DNA of 64,000 bases from AP-15 sp963845735. GTDB lineage: Bacteria > Pseudomonadota > Alphaproteobacteria > ATCC43930 > CGMCC-115725. The position numbers and the translations under genes are program-made. The stretch lies in assembly GCA_963845735.1 (NCBI GenBank), contig CAWJTR010000003.1, positions 186,001 to 250,000 on the forward strand. Direction: 5' to 3'. The notes beneath the pieces are model-generated. The model searched no databases. It worked only from the letters and a program-made list of their open reading frames with translations, and had not been told where the DNA came from. Positions 40,519 to 49,781 of the stretch are shown here, in pieces. Within the stretch, counting starts at the first letter, position 1, and every line of letters begins with the position of its first letter.

Positions 40519-40606
40519 CCAGGACGCGTCAAGGCCCCGAATAAGCTTGCGCCCGCTGCCAGCCGGGATGCTCGAACGCGCGCACCGCAGCGGATCGAAC
40601 CTCATT

Positions 40607-41812
40607 TCAGATGACGCCGCTCTCCTTCAGCTTCGCAATCTCGGCGGCGGAAAGCCCGAGCCAGCCGCCATAGATCTCATCGTTGTGCTGCCCGATGGTC
40701 GGGCTAGGGCGGGTTTCGACCTTGTCGGTCCCGTGCAGGCGCAGCGGCGTCGTCGGCACCACGATCTCACCGAGTTCGGGGTGGTCGACGCGTTCGAGCA
40801 TGCCGCGCCCGTGCATATGCGGGTCGTTCATGACCTCGGGGGCATTGCGCACCGGCGCACAAGGGATACGGTATTCCCTGGTGGCGGCAAAAACCTCCAT
40901 CTTGCCGAGCGTTCTGGTCCATTCGGCGACGAGGGCGTCGGTCTCCTCCATATGGGCGACGCGGCCGGGATTGGTCGCAAACCGCGGGTCATCGGCGAGG
41001 TCCTCGCGGCCCATTGCCTTCAGCAAATTCTGGAAATGCGCCTCGGTGACGATGTGGATGGCGACATGACCGTCATTTGTCGGGAACACGTTGTAGGGCG
41101 CGCTGTTGAGCCCCGACTGGCGGTTGCCGGTACGCGGCGGGACCTGACCGGTGCGGTAGTAGTAATCGTAGCTCGCTGCTAGGGTCGGATACACCGTCTC
41201 CTGCATCGACACCTCGACGAGCCGGCCGACGCCGCTTCGGTCGCGGTCGTAAAGCGCGGTCACGACGCCGGCATAGAGATGGATGCCCCCCATGAAATCG
41301 ACCAGAGTCGGGCCGGCCTTGACCGGCGGTCCGTCCGGAAAGCCGGTGACGCTCATGATCCCCGAGGCCGCTTGGATCGTCATATCCATCGCCAGATTGT
41401 CGCGGTCGGGGCCGCTGAGCCCAAAGCCGGTGCCCGAGGCGTAAATCAGCCGCGGGTTGATCTCATGCAATCGGCTCCAGCCGACGCCGAGGCCGTCCAT
41501 CGTGCCGGGCGAGAAATTTTCGAGCAATACGTCGGCGCGTTCGACCATGCGACACAGCAATTCGCGCCCGCGCGGCTCCTTCAGATTTAAGGTCACCGCG
41601 TGCTTGTTCTGGTTCAGCATCGCGAACGGCAAGGTGGCGCTCTTGCCCGGCTCGGCGCGACGACGGCCGGGCTCGCCGCGGGGCGGCTCGATCTTGATCA
41701 CAAACGCGCCGGCCTTGGCCATCAAGAGGGTGGCATAGGGGCCCTGAAAGATTTGGCCGAAATCGATGACCGTCACGTCCGAAAGAGGCGTGTTAGCCCG
41801 CGTTTGGTTCAT
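40607..41812 (-). CDS. CaiB/BaiF class III CoA-transferase
   Basis: Family III CoA-transferase, 401 residues, moving CoA between carboxylic acids. VTVIDFGQIFQGPYATLLMAKAGAFVIKIEPP is the standard N-terminus, and LNLKEPRGRELLCRMVERADVLLENFSPGTMDGLG follows. The catalytic Asp is expected in DNLAMDMTIQAASGIMSVTG. ATG 41812 (MNQTRANTPLSD) is the likely start; an in-frame ATG at 41872 gives a longer N-terminus. It diverges from the amidohydrolase at 41905. Acid activation for beta-oxidation would fit the locus. Confidence 0.88.
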   Translation of the reverse strand: MNQTRANTPLSDVTVIDFGQIFQGPYATLLMAKAGAFVIKIEPPRGEPGRRRAEPGKSATLPFAMLNQNKHAVTLNLKEPRGRELLCRMVERADVLLENFSPGTMDGLGVGWSRLHEINPRLIYASGTGFGLSGPDRDNLAMDMTIQAASGIMSVTGFPDGPPVKAGPTLVDFMGGIHLYAGVVTALYDRDRSGVGRLVEVSMQETVYPTLAASYDYYYRTGQVPPRTGNRQSGLNSAPYNVFPTNDGHVAIHIVTEAHFQNLLKAMGREDLADDPRFATNPGRVAHMEETDALVAEWTRTLGKMEVFAATREYRIPCAPVRNAPEVMNDPHMHGRGMLERVDHPELGEIVVPTTPLRLHGTDKVETRPSPTIGQHNDEIYGGWLGLSAAEIAKLKESGVI

Positions 41813-41904
41813 CGGTTCTTTCCGTCCGCTTATCGGAGATTTCAGTCGCACACCGCCGCCGTGCTGAGTCATGCTAACGTCGGGCTCGCACGGAGGATAC
41901 GCCA

Positions 41905-43050
41905 ATGAAATACGATGTGATCTCGGCCGACTGCCATGTCGATCTGATCTGGCTGCCGCCCGATCTGTTCACCGCCAACGCGCCGGCGTCATGAAGGACC
42001 GTATGCCCTACGTCACCGACAGGGAGCGGGGCAAGGAGTGGGTGACCAAGAAAGGCGCCTCGTTCGGGCTGATGAACGGCATGGGCTCTGCCGGCCGCCT
42101 CTACGAGCCGGGCAAGATCCACCGGTCGGACCGGATGGCGTCGGAGGGGATCTACGAGGACGGAAAGAAGGGCATCCGCCGCATGACGCGATCCCGAATT
42201 GCGGCTCAAGGATCAGGACCGCGACGGCATCCAGGCCGAGGTATTGTACGGCATTCTCGGCGCCACCAGCCGGATCAATGATGACGAAGCGGCCGGCGAG
42301 ATGCTGCGCATCTACAACGAATGGCTCGCCGGTTTCTGCAATACCCATCCCGACCGCTTTGCCGGGCTCGCCTGCATCCCGAACCACGACATCGACGCCG
42401 CGGTTGGCGAAATCGAGCGGGTCGCCCGACGCGGCGGCGTGCGCGGCCTCGAGATCTCGCGCCGAGGCGACATGACGCCGTTGTGGGACCCGTGGTGGAA
42501 CCCGATGTGGGATGCCGTCGCGGCGAGCGGGCTGCCGGTGCATTTCCATACGATCGGCAGCGGCGTCCGCCGCGACTTTACCAAGCTTGCGCCGAAGGTA
42601 GCGCTCGCCGCCCGCGCCTCGGGCATCACCAGCTTCCAGATGTACATGTCGGACGTGCTGATGTCGGTGATCTTCGCCGGCGTGCTCGAACACCGTCCCG
42701 GCATCAAGCTGGTCATCGGCGAGGCCGGCACCGGTTGGATCCCCTACATTCTGCAGCGCATGGATGCCGAGTGGGAGGACCAGTTCAAGGAGCTCGATCT
42801 TAAGATGCCGCCGAGCGAATACTGGCGCCGCCAGTGCTACGCTACTTACCAGAGCGACCCGATCGGGGTGAAATTGCTCGACGAGCTCGGCGAGGACAAC
42901 ATCATGTGGGGCTCGGACTTCCCGCATCCGGACGGCATCTGGCCCAACTCGCAGGAATACATCAAGCGCGAGCTCGGCCACCTGCCCGCGGCGACGCAGC
43001 GCAAGATCGTCTGCGACAACGCCGCCAAGCTCTACCGCTTCGTCAACTAG
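41905..43050 (+). CDS. Amidohydrolase_2 family protein (two frameshifts)
   Basis: Metal-dependent amidohydrolase, about 382 residues. It begins MKYDVISADCHVDLIWLPPD with the SADxH metal motif and has GGAGGA upstream of ATG 41905. One base is missing near 41981 (before MKDRMPYVTDRERG) and one is extra near 42189 (ACG|c|GAT, before DPELRLKDQDRDGI). After that the frame is open through LPVHFHTIGSG, LVIGEAGTGWIPYILQRMD and IMWGSDFPHPDGIWPNS to TAG 43050. SDFPHPDG holds the expected catalytic Asp. It is related to the amidohydrolase at 21204 but not a recent copy. Confidence 0.83.
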
Positions 43051-43094
43051 TCCCCGATACTGACTTTATAACTGTCGCTTTTCTTAGCACCGTC

Positions 43095-43114
43095 GCCCCC
43101 GCGCAAGCGGGGGC
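43095..43114. terminator. Hairpin between convergent genes
   Basis: Perfect stem GCCCCCGC / GCGGGGGC with a GCAA tetraloop, 45 bases after the amidohydrolase stop and 68 bases beyond the MFS transporter stop on the other strand. There is no T-run, so it may act as a bidirectional intrinsic-like terminator or be another dispersed palindromic repeat (CGTCGCCCCCGCGCAAGCGGGGGCCCAGG is a common intergenic motif in related genomes). Confidence 0.5.
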
Positions 43115-43181
43115 CCAGGGGCCTGCGCACCATACTGGCTGCCTCGGATGGCCGTTTTTCACGCCATGATGCCGGCCGGTC

Positions 43182-44572
43182 CTACTGCGCGGCCACCCTC
43201 ACCGGCTCTCGCCCGCCCAGCGCGGCATCCAACTCTTCGATCGTGCGGCCCTTGCGTTTCGATGCCGATGAACAGGAACGCGACGACCGCAAGCAGGAAC
43301 CAGACAGCAAAATAGTTGAAGCCCGGCACCAGCGCGTCGAGCGTCGCCTTCGGCGCGACGTAGTTGGAGGCGCCGGCGATCACCGCAAGGCCGGCCGGGC
43401 CGATAAACTTGGCGAGGTTCGAGCAGCCGTAGACGAGACCGAAGCCGCTGGCCCGCAATTGCGCGGGCCACAGCTCGGCCATGTAGGGAAAGACGACCGA
43501 GAAGCTGGCGTTCGCGAAAAAGCTGGTCAACATCAGCAGCAGGAAAAACATCGACATGCTGCCGAGAAAGACGCCGTGCAGATAGCCGGCGAGCGCCATC
43601 GCACTACCCGACGCAACCGAGAGCAGAACCCCGGCCGGCCGGCGTCCCAGCGCATCCGACAGCCAGGCGCCGAGGCCCCGTCCGGGGATGCCGACCAGTC
43701 GCGATCCATACCGACAGGTACGCGGCCTCGACGGGCGTCACCTTCAGCACCAGCACCAGCAAAGTGGCTTGCCACAGCGCCACGCCGACGGCACCCGTCG
43801 AACTCAGCCCGACCATGATCCCCGCGGCGATACTGCGCGGATATTTGAACAGCTCGAGCCACGACACATGCGGCTGCTCGGGCAGCGAGGCCGGCAGCTG
43901 GATCTCGCCGGGATCGAGCTTGAGCGCCCAGGCGAGCGAGCGGCGCGCCTCCTCGAACCGCCCCTGGCCGAACAGCCAGCGCGGCAATTCCGGGACCCAC
44001 AGGCGGATAACGAAGGCAAACGCCGCTGGCACCAGCCCGATCGCGAACAGGCCGCGCCAGCCGATGATCGCGCCGAGCGAAGCGCTAAATAACGCGGCCA
44101 GCAACGGCCCCAGTGGCAACAGGCCGATCGACAGGCCGCTGACCCAGCCCCGCTTCGAGGCCGGCACGAACTCCTGCAGCAGCGGCAAATCGACAGCGGC
44201 GAGCCCGCCCACCCCCAAACCGACGATGAACCGCATCGCCGCGATGAAGATCCACCCGTTCTCCGGCGCCAGCGCCATCACGCCGGTAGCGAACGAGAGG
44301 GTCAGGATCATCATCATGAACACCTTGCGTCGGCCGATCTTGTCGCCGAGCCAGCCAAAGAAAATCCCGCCCGGTATAGCCGCTATCCCCGAGGCAAACA
44401 GGATCGCCCCCGATTGCCCGAACGTCAGATGCCAGTCCTTTACAAAAAACGCCAACACAAACCCGATCAAGGCGAAATCAAAGAAATCGATAACTATAGA
44501 AAATAGGCAGGCCGTAAAGATTTTCCATTGGTTGACGGTCAGCGACTTTTGCTGATCGAGCAATTCCAGCAT
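43182..44572 (-). CDS. MFS transporter (two frameshifts)
   Basis: Twelve-helix major facilitator of the aromatic-acid/metabolite:H+ symporter type, about 463 residues. The helix 2-3 signature reads GWLGDKIGRRKVFMM and the second-half copy LGAWLSDALGRRPAG. The coding strand carries an extra base near 43699 (GCG|a|CTG, before LVGIPGRGLGAWL) and another near 43254 (ACG|c|AAG). After the second, the tail KGRTIEELDAALGG resumes and ends at TAG 43182, as in family members. GGAGGAACTC precedes ATG 44572. The substrate is unknown. Confidence 0.83.
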
Positions 44573-44596
44573 GAGTTCCTCCTGTTCCGATTTTAT

Positions 44597-44624
44597 ATAT
44601 TAGCCTGCCCAGCGTTGCTGTGAA
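44597..44624 (-). promoter_or_regulatory. Putative sigma70-type promoter of the MFS gene
   Basis: On the minus strand, TTCACA (44619-44624) and TAATAT (44597-44602) are separated by 16 bases, about 25 bases upstream of the MFS start codon at 44572. The -35 box differs from TTGACA at one position. The stretch is AT-rich (TATATATAAAA) against a GC-rich background, which supports a promoter. Not distinguished from chance by any computation. Confidence 0.4.
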
Positions 44625-45515
44625 CGGGGCAGCATGATTGCCAGATTAGTAGTCAAACCGGAGCCCGCCGTCAAAGGCGACGGCCGTGCGCCCGGCGCCG
44701 GATTTTTCGCGGAGATGGACGGCAAGCCGCTTCGGCCGAAGCGTCCGGGGTCGTCATCGAAACCCCGCGGCTATCGGCGCTGAGGCCGATCGTTTCGCCG
44801 GGTATACCGTTTCCTGCAGTCTTCACGGACCTGCAGAGTTGGACCCGCGATCAATTCCATTGACCCCGATTGGTTACGGGTCGGCACCGACATCGCCGGT
44901 GGCATTCCGGCTCCAACATTAAACGCCGCATTTTCACTCACCGCGCGAACGTCCCGGAACCTGCCAGCTGGTCCCTGCTCGCGGCAGCGCTTCGGGATTG
45001 GGCTGATTCAGCCGCGGCGAGGTAAATGCGCCCGCCGACCCACGCTCGTAGGGTCGATCCTCGGCGCGATCCTTTAACGTAAGAGCCGAGGGTGTCTTTG
45101 ATCGGTTTGAGCTTGCTGTCGCCGGAGATGGCGCGCCAACAGCTGGCCGCGCCGCTCATTTGGAGATCCCGGATTATCACGTGGAAGCGATCGTCCGGAT
45201 CGACGTGCGCGGGGCTGGACGGCGGCATTTGCGATGACATCGTAAAATTGCCTGGTATTCACATGGCAAGCTCTACCGCGAACGCGACGCTCGGACCGGC
45301 GCCGACGAACCGTAACGATGGGGCCGTCCGTCGAGCGTAGGTTGAACCGGAACCCCGTTGCCGACCTAGGATTTCAACTTTATAGCGAGGGTCTCGCTGC
45401 TGATTCGCTGCAGGAACAGCGAAGGGTGCTCGACAGATCAACTTTTGGTCGTAGCGGGGATCGGCCCGCCCTGGCGAGGTCGCCCGCTTGGTCGAACCAG
45501 GCGAGGACAACTCCC
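44625..45515. other. Intergenic region without a supportable gene
   Basis: Nearly 0.9 kb between the MFS gene and the NIPSNAP gene. Short open frames occur on both strands (for example 44938-45240 minus, 100 codons, and 45092-45340 plus), but none has a ribosome site with a recognisable family. A minus-strand fragment ending AVAFDGGLRFDY at about 44648-44683 looks like the tail of a real protein, so a decayed gene may lie here. I could not identify it. Confidence 0.4.
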
Positions 45516-45553
45516 TCACCCCCGACCTTCCCGCAGGCGGGGAGGGTCGAGGG
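45516..45553 (-). terminator. Long hairpin downstream of NIPSNAP gene
   Basis: CGACCTTCCCGC-AG-GCGGGGAGGGTCG forms an imperfect stem of about 12 bp, flanked by CCCTC...GAGGG that extends it. It starts about 17 bases after the stop of the minus-strand NIPSNAP gene. The CCCTCACCCCCGACC...GGCGGGGAGGG form resembles a widespread dispersed palindromic motif, so terminator function is inferred from position only. Confidence 0.45.
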
Positions 45554-45569
45554 CCGAAGTTTGCAAACC

Positions 45570-46193
45570 TCAGTGCAGCGGCGAGAAGGCGGCGGGGACG
45601 ACCAGCATGTTTTCTTGCTTGATCATCATGTTCGGCCCTCCGCCCGAGGGTGGCGGCCAGATGCCCTTGGCGCGGGCTTCCTCGCGGATGCGGAAGCGGT
45701 CGGCGGCGTCTTTATAGGCCCAGATGTGGCACCATTTGTTGAGCCCGCCGAGCTCCGAATGCCAGGCGCCGACCAATGGCGAAAGCTCCATGCGCCGGGC
45801 GATATGGGTGCTCCAGCGGTCGATCACGCCGGGGATCCCGCCGGGCTTGAAGGTGTAGATGCGGATCTCATAGAGACCGCCGAGCTGGCGCGGCTCGAGC
45901 TTCGGCGAAAACGGCGCCGGGATGTAGATGTCGCTCTGCAGCTCGACTTCGAGCTCCCGGACATTGGGCGGCCAGCTCTGCAGCTTGGTCGCCTCTTCGC
46001 GCAGGCGGGTGCGCGCCGCGAGGTCGTCATAAGGCCAGACATGGATCACCCGATTGAGCGGGCCGACCTCGGTGTGCCAGAAGGCGGCGAGCGGCGAGAC
46101 CTTGGCCCGCGCCGGTAACGCCTGCCCAAAGCGCTCTTCGAACGTGGCAACCGTGCCCGGCTGCAAGGTGTAGGTGCGCATCTCGATGATCAT
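45570..46193 (-). CDS. NIPSNAP family protein, two tandem domains
   Basis: Protein of 207 residues made of two ferredoxin-like NIPSNAP domains. Domain 1 (about 1-100) begins IIEMRTYTLQPGTVATFEERF and contains AAFWHTEVGPLNRVIHVWPYDD. Domain 2 (about 105-207) repeats this as YEIRIYTFKPGGIPGVIDRW and GAWHSELGGLNKWCHIWAYKD. Function of the bacterial proteins is poorly defined; relatives cluster with degradative enzymes. ATG 46193 overlaps the stop of the upstream lipoprotein gene as ATGA, with GAGGAAATCCG as ribosome site. Confidence 0.88.
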   Translation of the reverse strand: MIIEMRTYTLQPGTVATFEERFGQALPARAKVSPLAAFWHTEVGPLNRVIHVWPYDDLAARTRLREEATKLQSWPPNVRELEVELQSDIYIPAPFSPKLEPRQLGGLYEIRIYTFKPGGIPGVIDRWSTHIARRMELSPLVGAWHSELGGLNKWCHIWAYKDAADRFRIREEARAKGIWPPPSGGGPNMMIKQENMLVVPAAFSPLH

Positions 46194-46813
46194 CGGATTT
46201 CCTCCGTTTCGAGGGTCATCGTGCGGACGCTAGCCCCTGGGGCGCCGCTGTCAAGCATGGCGTCGCCGCTGCCTATCCACCGCTTGGTCGCTGTTCGACG
46301 CTCGCCGCCCATCAGATAGACCAGGTATTCGATCGCGTCCCGTTGCCGGATGAACGGCACGGTTTCGGTGGTAATGCTGTTGGCGATCCGCGTGTTTTCG
46401 AGCATGTTCGGATAGCCGATCTGGTAGGCGCATTGCGGGACGGCGAGCCGGCACCACAGGCGAACCTGGTTGATGTAGCTGATATTGTTTTCGATCGCGT
46501 CGACCCGGCCGACGGCGAACGGGCTCATGCACCAGAAATTTGCTGGGATGTATGCGGGCGTTACCTCTGGGGTGATTACCCCTCGAAAGCACAAGTCGCC
46601 AGCAACGGAGACGTAAAAATCGGAGTTCGGCAGAATATAGTGCAGCCCGTCACCGATATATTTTATGGTCTCGAGATATCCTGGCCGACCCGGCAGCGGT
46701 GGTCGCTTTTGGAAGGCGAGCGAATTGATCGGCGGCGTTGGCGGCGGCGGCGGCACGCATGCCGCCAAACTTGCCACGATGCCGATGATTGCGATTAGCG
46801 ATGTCGCTCGCAT
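46190..46813 (-). CDS. Predicted lipoprotein of unknown function
   Basis: 207 residues. The N-terminus MRATSLIAIIGIVASLAAC is a type II signal peptide with lipobox SLAAC (Cys19), followed by a proline-rich stretch PPPPPTPP, so an outer- or inner-membrane lipoprotein is predicted. The mature part contains cysteines (LCFRG, FWCMSP, LWCRLAVPQCAY) that could form disulfides. I do not recognise the family. It is translationally coupled (ATGA) to the NIPSNAP gene, an unusual pairing of a secreted and a cytosolic protein. Confidence 0.7.
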   Translation of the reverse strand: MRATSLIAIIGIVASLAACVPPPPPTPPINSLAFQKRPPLPGRPGYLETIKYIGDGLHYILPNSDFYVSVAGDLCFRGVITPEVTPAYIPANFWCMSPFAVGRVDAIENNISYINQVRLWCRLAVPQCAYQIGYPNMLENTRIANSITTETVPFIRQRDAIEYLVYLMGGERRTATKRWIGSGDAMLDSGAPGASVRTMTLETEEIR

Positions 46814-46965
46814 GCGGCCGGTCCCGCGATGATCGTGTAACGCACTGTTCGTCCGGTAAACTACCCCAAATCGGAGATTTGTCGCCAGAATTTCTCGACA
46901 TTTGCATTCTCTCGATCATCGACGGTAATAAACTTGAAAGCTGTCTGTCGAACAGGGAGAGGTCG

Positions 46966-48141
46966 ATGCCGGTCATCGCCGAGGTGCGCGACTATCAGGA
47001 CGAGTTGACGGCGATCCGCCGGGATATCCACGCCCATCCCGAATTGGCCTTCGCCGAGCGGCGCACGGCCGATCTGGTCGCGGCAAAACTCGCCGAGTTC
47101 GGCTGCGAGGTTCATCGCGGGCTCGCCGGGACCGGGGTGGTCGGCACGATCCGGCGCGGCAATTCGCCGGCGGCGATCGGGCTGCGCGCCGATATGGATG
47201 CGTTGCCGATTCACGAGATGAACGATTTCGCCCACCGCTCGACCGAAGACGGCAAAATGCACGCCTGCGGCCATGACGGGCACACGACGATGCTGCTCGG
47301 CGCCGCCAGATACCTCGCCGCGACCCGAAACTTCGACGGCGCCGTGCATCTGATCTTTCAGCCGGCCGAAGAAGGCGGTGGCGGCGGCCGGGTCATGGTC
47401 GAACAGGGGCTGTTCGACAAATTTCCGTGCGATGCGGTCTTTGCGATCCACAACAAGCCCGGGATCGCGGTCGGGCAGATCGCGGCAAAGTCGGGGCCGC
47501 TATTGGCCGCCTCCGATCGCTGGGACATCCGCATCAACGGCCACGGGACCCACGCCGCGCACCCGCATCTCGGCATCGATCCGTTCGTGGTCGGCGCGGA
47601 GATCGTGCTGGCGTTGCAGACGATCGCCAGCCGCAGTGTCGATCCGCTCGATTCGGCGGTGGTCAGCATCGGGTTCATCAAGGGCGGATCGGCCTATAAC
47701 GCGATCCCCGATGCGCTGCATATCGGCGGCACCGCGCGCAGCTTCCGCCCGCAAGTGCAAGATCTGATCGAGCGCCGCATCGGCGAGATCGCCCGCGGTG
47801 TCGCCGCCGTCCACGGCGCGGTCGCCGAGGCGGATTACCGCCGCTCCTATCCGCCGACGATCAACCACCCCGCCGAAACCGAATTCGCCGCCCAGGTGGC
47901 GGCCGAAATCTGCGGCCCCGACGCGGTGCTGCGCGATATCGCGCCCTCGATGGGGGGCGAGGATTTTTCGTTCATGCTGAACGCGCGCCCCGGCGCGATG
48001 CTGTGGCTCGGCAACGGCCCCGGCGAGGGCGACTGCTTCCTGCACAATGCCCGCTACGATTTCAACGACGCGGCGTTGCCGATCGGCGTCAGCTTTTTCG
48101 CGCGCCTTGCCGAGCGGTTTTTAGAAAAAGCGGCGCGCTGA
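46966..48141 (+). CDS. M20 family metallo-amidohydrolase (hippurate/IAA-amino-acid hydrolase type)
   Basis: Zinc/manganese amidohydrolase of 391 residues that cleaves N-acyl amino acids. RDIHAHPELAFAERRTADLV, GLRADMDALPIHEMN, MHACGHDGHTTMLLG (Cys101 and His103 as metal ligands) and LIFQPAEEGGGGGRVMVEQGLF (Glu135/Glu136) match the AbgA/HipO group. SMGGEDFSFMLNARPGAMLWLGNG is the C-terminal metal site. AGGGAGAGG precedes ATG 46966; an in-frame ATG at 46789 adds unlike sequence. It is convergent with the CitE-like gene. Confidence 0.9.
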   Translation: MPVIAEVRDYQDELTAIRRDIHAHPELAFAERRTADLVAAKLAEFGCEVHRGLAGTGVVGTIRRGNSPAAIGLRADMDALPIHEMNDFAHRSTEDGKMHACGHDGHTTMLLGAARYLAATRNFDGAVHLIFQPAEEGGGGGRVMVEQGLFDKFPCDAVFAIHNKPGIAVGQIAAKSGPLLAASDRWDIRINGHGTHAAHPHLGIDPFVVGAEIVLALQTIASRSVDPLDSAVVSIGFIKGGSAYNAIPDALHIGGTARSFRPQVQDLIERRIGEIARGVAAVHGAVAEADYRRSYPPTINHPAETEFAAQVAAEICGPDAVLRDIAPSMGGEDFSFMLNARPGAMLWLGNGPGEGDCFLHNARYDFNDAALPIGVSFFARLAERFLEKAAR

Positions 48142-48152
48142 GGTGCTCGATC

Positions 48153-49010
48153 CTATCCGGCGCCGAGGCCGAGCAGCCGGCGGGCGAGGGTCAGATGCGG
48201 GCGGTCGATCATCTTGCCGTCGAGCGCGATCGTGCCGGCATCGGGGTTTGCGGCGAATAGGGCCACGACCTTGCGCGCCCAGGCGAGTTCGTCGTCGCTG
48301 GCCATGAACGCCCGGTTGATCACCGGTATTTGCGCCGGATGGATCGCCATCTTGGCGGTGAAGCCCGAGCGCCGCGCCGCCGCACACTCGGCGGCGAGCC
48401 CGGCCTCGTCCTTGAAATCGGTATAGATCGTGTCGATCGGCGTAACCCCGGCTGCGGCCGCAGCCATCAGGCACAGCGAGCGCGCCAGGCGATAGACGTC
48501 GTCATAAATGCCGTCGAGCCGGCGGTTATTGCCGCCGATACAGGCGGCGAGATCCTCGGCGCCCCAGGTGATGCCTTCGAGCCGCGGCGACACCCCGGCG
48601 TAATTGCCGAGGGCGAACATCGCCGCCGGGGTTTCGGTTGCGATCGCGATGACCCGAACACGGCCCAGCGGCAGCGAAGCGGCAGTCTCGAAGGCCGACA
48701 GATAATGATCGAGCGTGCGCAGATCGTCCGGCACGCATTTCGGCAACAGGATGCCGTCGGGCTTTCCGGGCACGGTCGCGGCGAGGTCGTCGAGGGCGGC
48801 GCCGCTCGCCAGCGGGTTGATCCGCACCCAGCGGCGAAAATCGGCCGAGCCGGTCGCATCGAGAAAGGCGCGCGCCAGGCGTCGCGCCACCGGCCGGTTC
48901 GCCGGCACGACCGAATCCTCGAGGTCGAGGATCAGCGCGTCGGCCCCCGATTCGGGCCCGCGCGCGAGCTTGCGCTCGCTATCGGCCGGAACGAACAGAA
49001 AGGACCGCAT
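48153..49010 (-). CDS. HpcH/HpaI family CoA-ester lyase (CitE/malyl-CoA-lyase-like)
   Basis: TIM-barrel lyase of 285 residues, relative of citrate lyase beta subunit and malyl/citramalyl-CoA lyases. RSFLFVPADSERKLARGPESGADALILDLEDSV, VRINPLASG, ATETPAAMFAL and GITWGAEDLAACIGG carry the Mg2+-binding Glu and Asp residues. ATG 49010 abuts the MaoC stop. A lyase plus MaoC hydratase pair suits breakdown of a C4-C5 hydroxyacyl-CoA (for example beta-methylmalyl- or citramalyl-CoA); the exact substrate is not decided by sequence. Confidence 0.87.
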   Translation of the reverse strand: MRSFLFVPADSERKLARGPESGADALILDLEDSVVPANRPVARRLARAFLDATGSADFRRWVRINPLASGAALDDLAATVPGKPDGILLPKCVPDDLRTLDHYLSAFETAASLPLGRVRVIAIATETPAAMFALGNYAGVSPRLEGITWGAEDLAACIGGNNRRLDGIYDDVYRLARSLCLMAAAAAGVTPIDTIYTDFKDEAGLAAECAAARRSGFTAKMAIHPAQIPVINRAFMASDDELAWARKVVALFAANPDAGTIALDGKMIDRPHLTLARRLLGLGAG

Positions 49011-49478
49011 TCACCCCTCCGCCTTATCCGAGGGCCGGCATTTCATCAGACCGGCGCGCCGGCAGATCGCGACGGTCTCGCCCCGCTGGTTGACGCCCTG
49101 ATGTTCGAACTCGACGATGCCGGCGTCGGGGCGCGATTGGCTCTTGCGCTTCGAGCGCACGATCGTGCGCGCCCGCAACGTGTCGCCGTGGAACACCGGC
49201 TTTGGAAAGCGCACATCGCTCATGCCAAGATTGGCGACGGTAGTGCCGAGCGTCGTCTCGCCGACGCTGATGCCGATAACCAGGCCGAGAGTGAACAGGC
49301 TGTTGACCAGGCGTTGGCCGAACTCGGTCGTTTTGGCGAATTCCGCATCGAGATGAAGCGGTTGCGGGTTCATCGTCAGAGTACTGAACAGCACGTTGTC
49401 CATCTCGGTGACGGTGCGGCTGATCGCATGCTCGAAGACCTGTCCCTCTTCGAACTCCTCGAAATACAACCCTGCCAT
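49011..49478 (-). CDS. MaoC family dehydratase
   Basis: Hot-dog-fold enoyl-CoA hydratase, 155 residues. YFEEFEEGQVFEHAISRTVTEMDNVLFSTLTMNPQPLHLDAEFA contains the hydratase-2 dyad region (Asn-Pro, His), and VRFPKPVFHGDTLRARTIV is typical. ATG 49478 has GGAGGG 5 bases upstream. It is immediately upstream of the CitE-like lyase with no gap, so they are one unit, resembling mesaconyl-CoA hydratase/malyl-CoA lyase pairs. Confidence 0.88.
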   Translation of the reverse strand: MAGLYFEEFEEGQVFEHAISRTVTEMDNVLFSTLTMNPQPLHLDAEFAKTTEFGQRLVNSLFTLGLVIGISVGETTLGTTVANLGMSDVRFPKPVFHGDTLRARTIVRSKRKSQSRPDAGIVEFEHQGVNQRGETVAICRRAGLMKCRPSDKAEG

Positions 49479-49781
49479 TATCCCTCCAGACCGCTGGTCC
49501 AGCCGCTCCAGCGCCGCATCCCGCAGGCTGATCCCGATGCGACAGGCCGTCAACGCGATCCTGGCAGTCTTCCATAGCCCGATATGCGGGCTCAACCCCG
49601 GCCCTAGCACTGGGAATTTTTTCACTGCTTCACGATCGGTGGTCGATCATCTCCTCTGTGGTCAGGGATTAAGATATTGTGACGGCGGCAATTCCGCTCG
49701 ACCGCCATCACTGAAAAACCTAGCATGGCGCCGCGTCGAAGGGGGACCGCGCCGCTTGCGCCAACGGAAACCGGTGGGGGA

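Noticed and set aside
45318..46118. 266-codon plus-strand frame over the NIPSNAP gene
   Set aside because: Antisense to a clear two-domain NIPSNAP gene with no homology or ribosome site.
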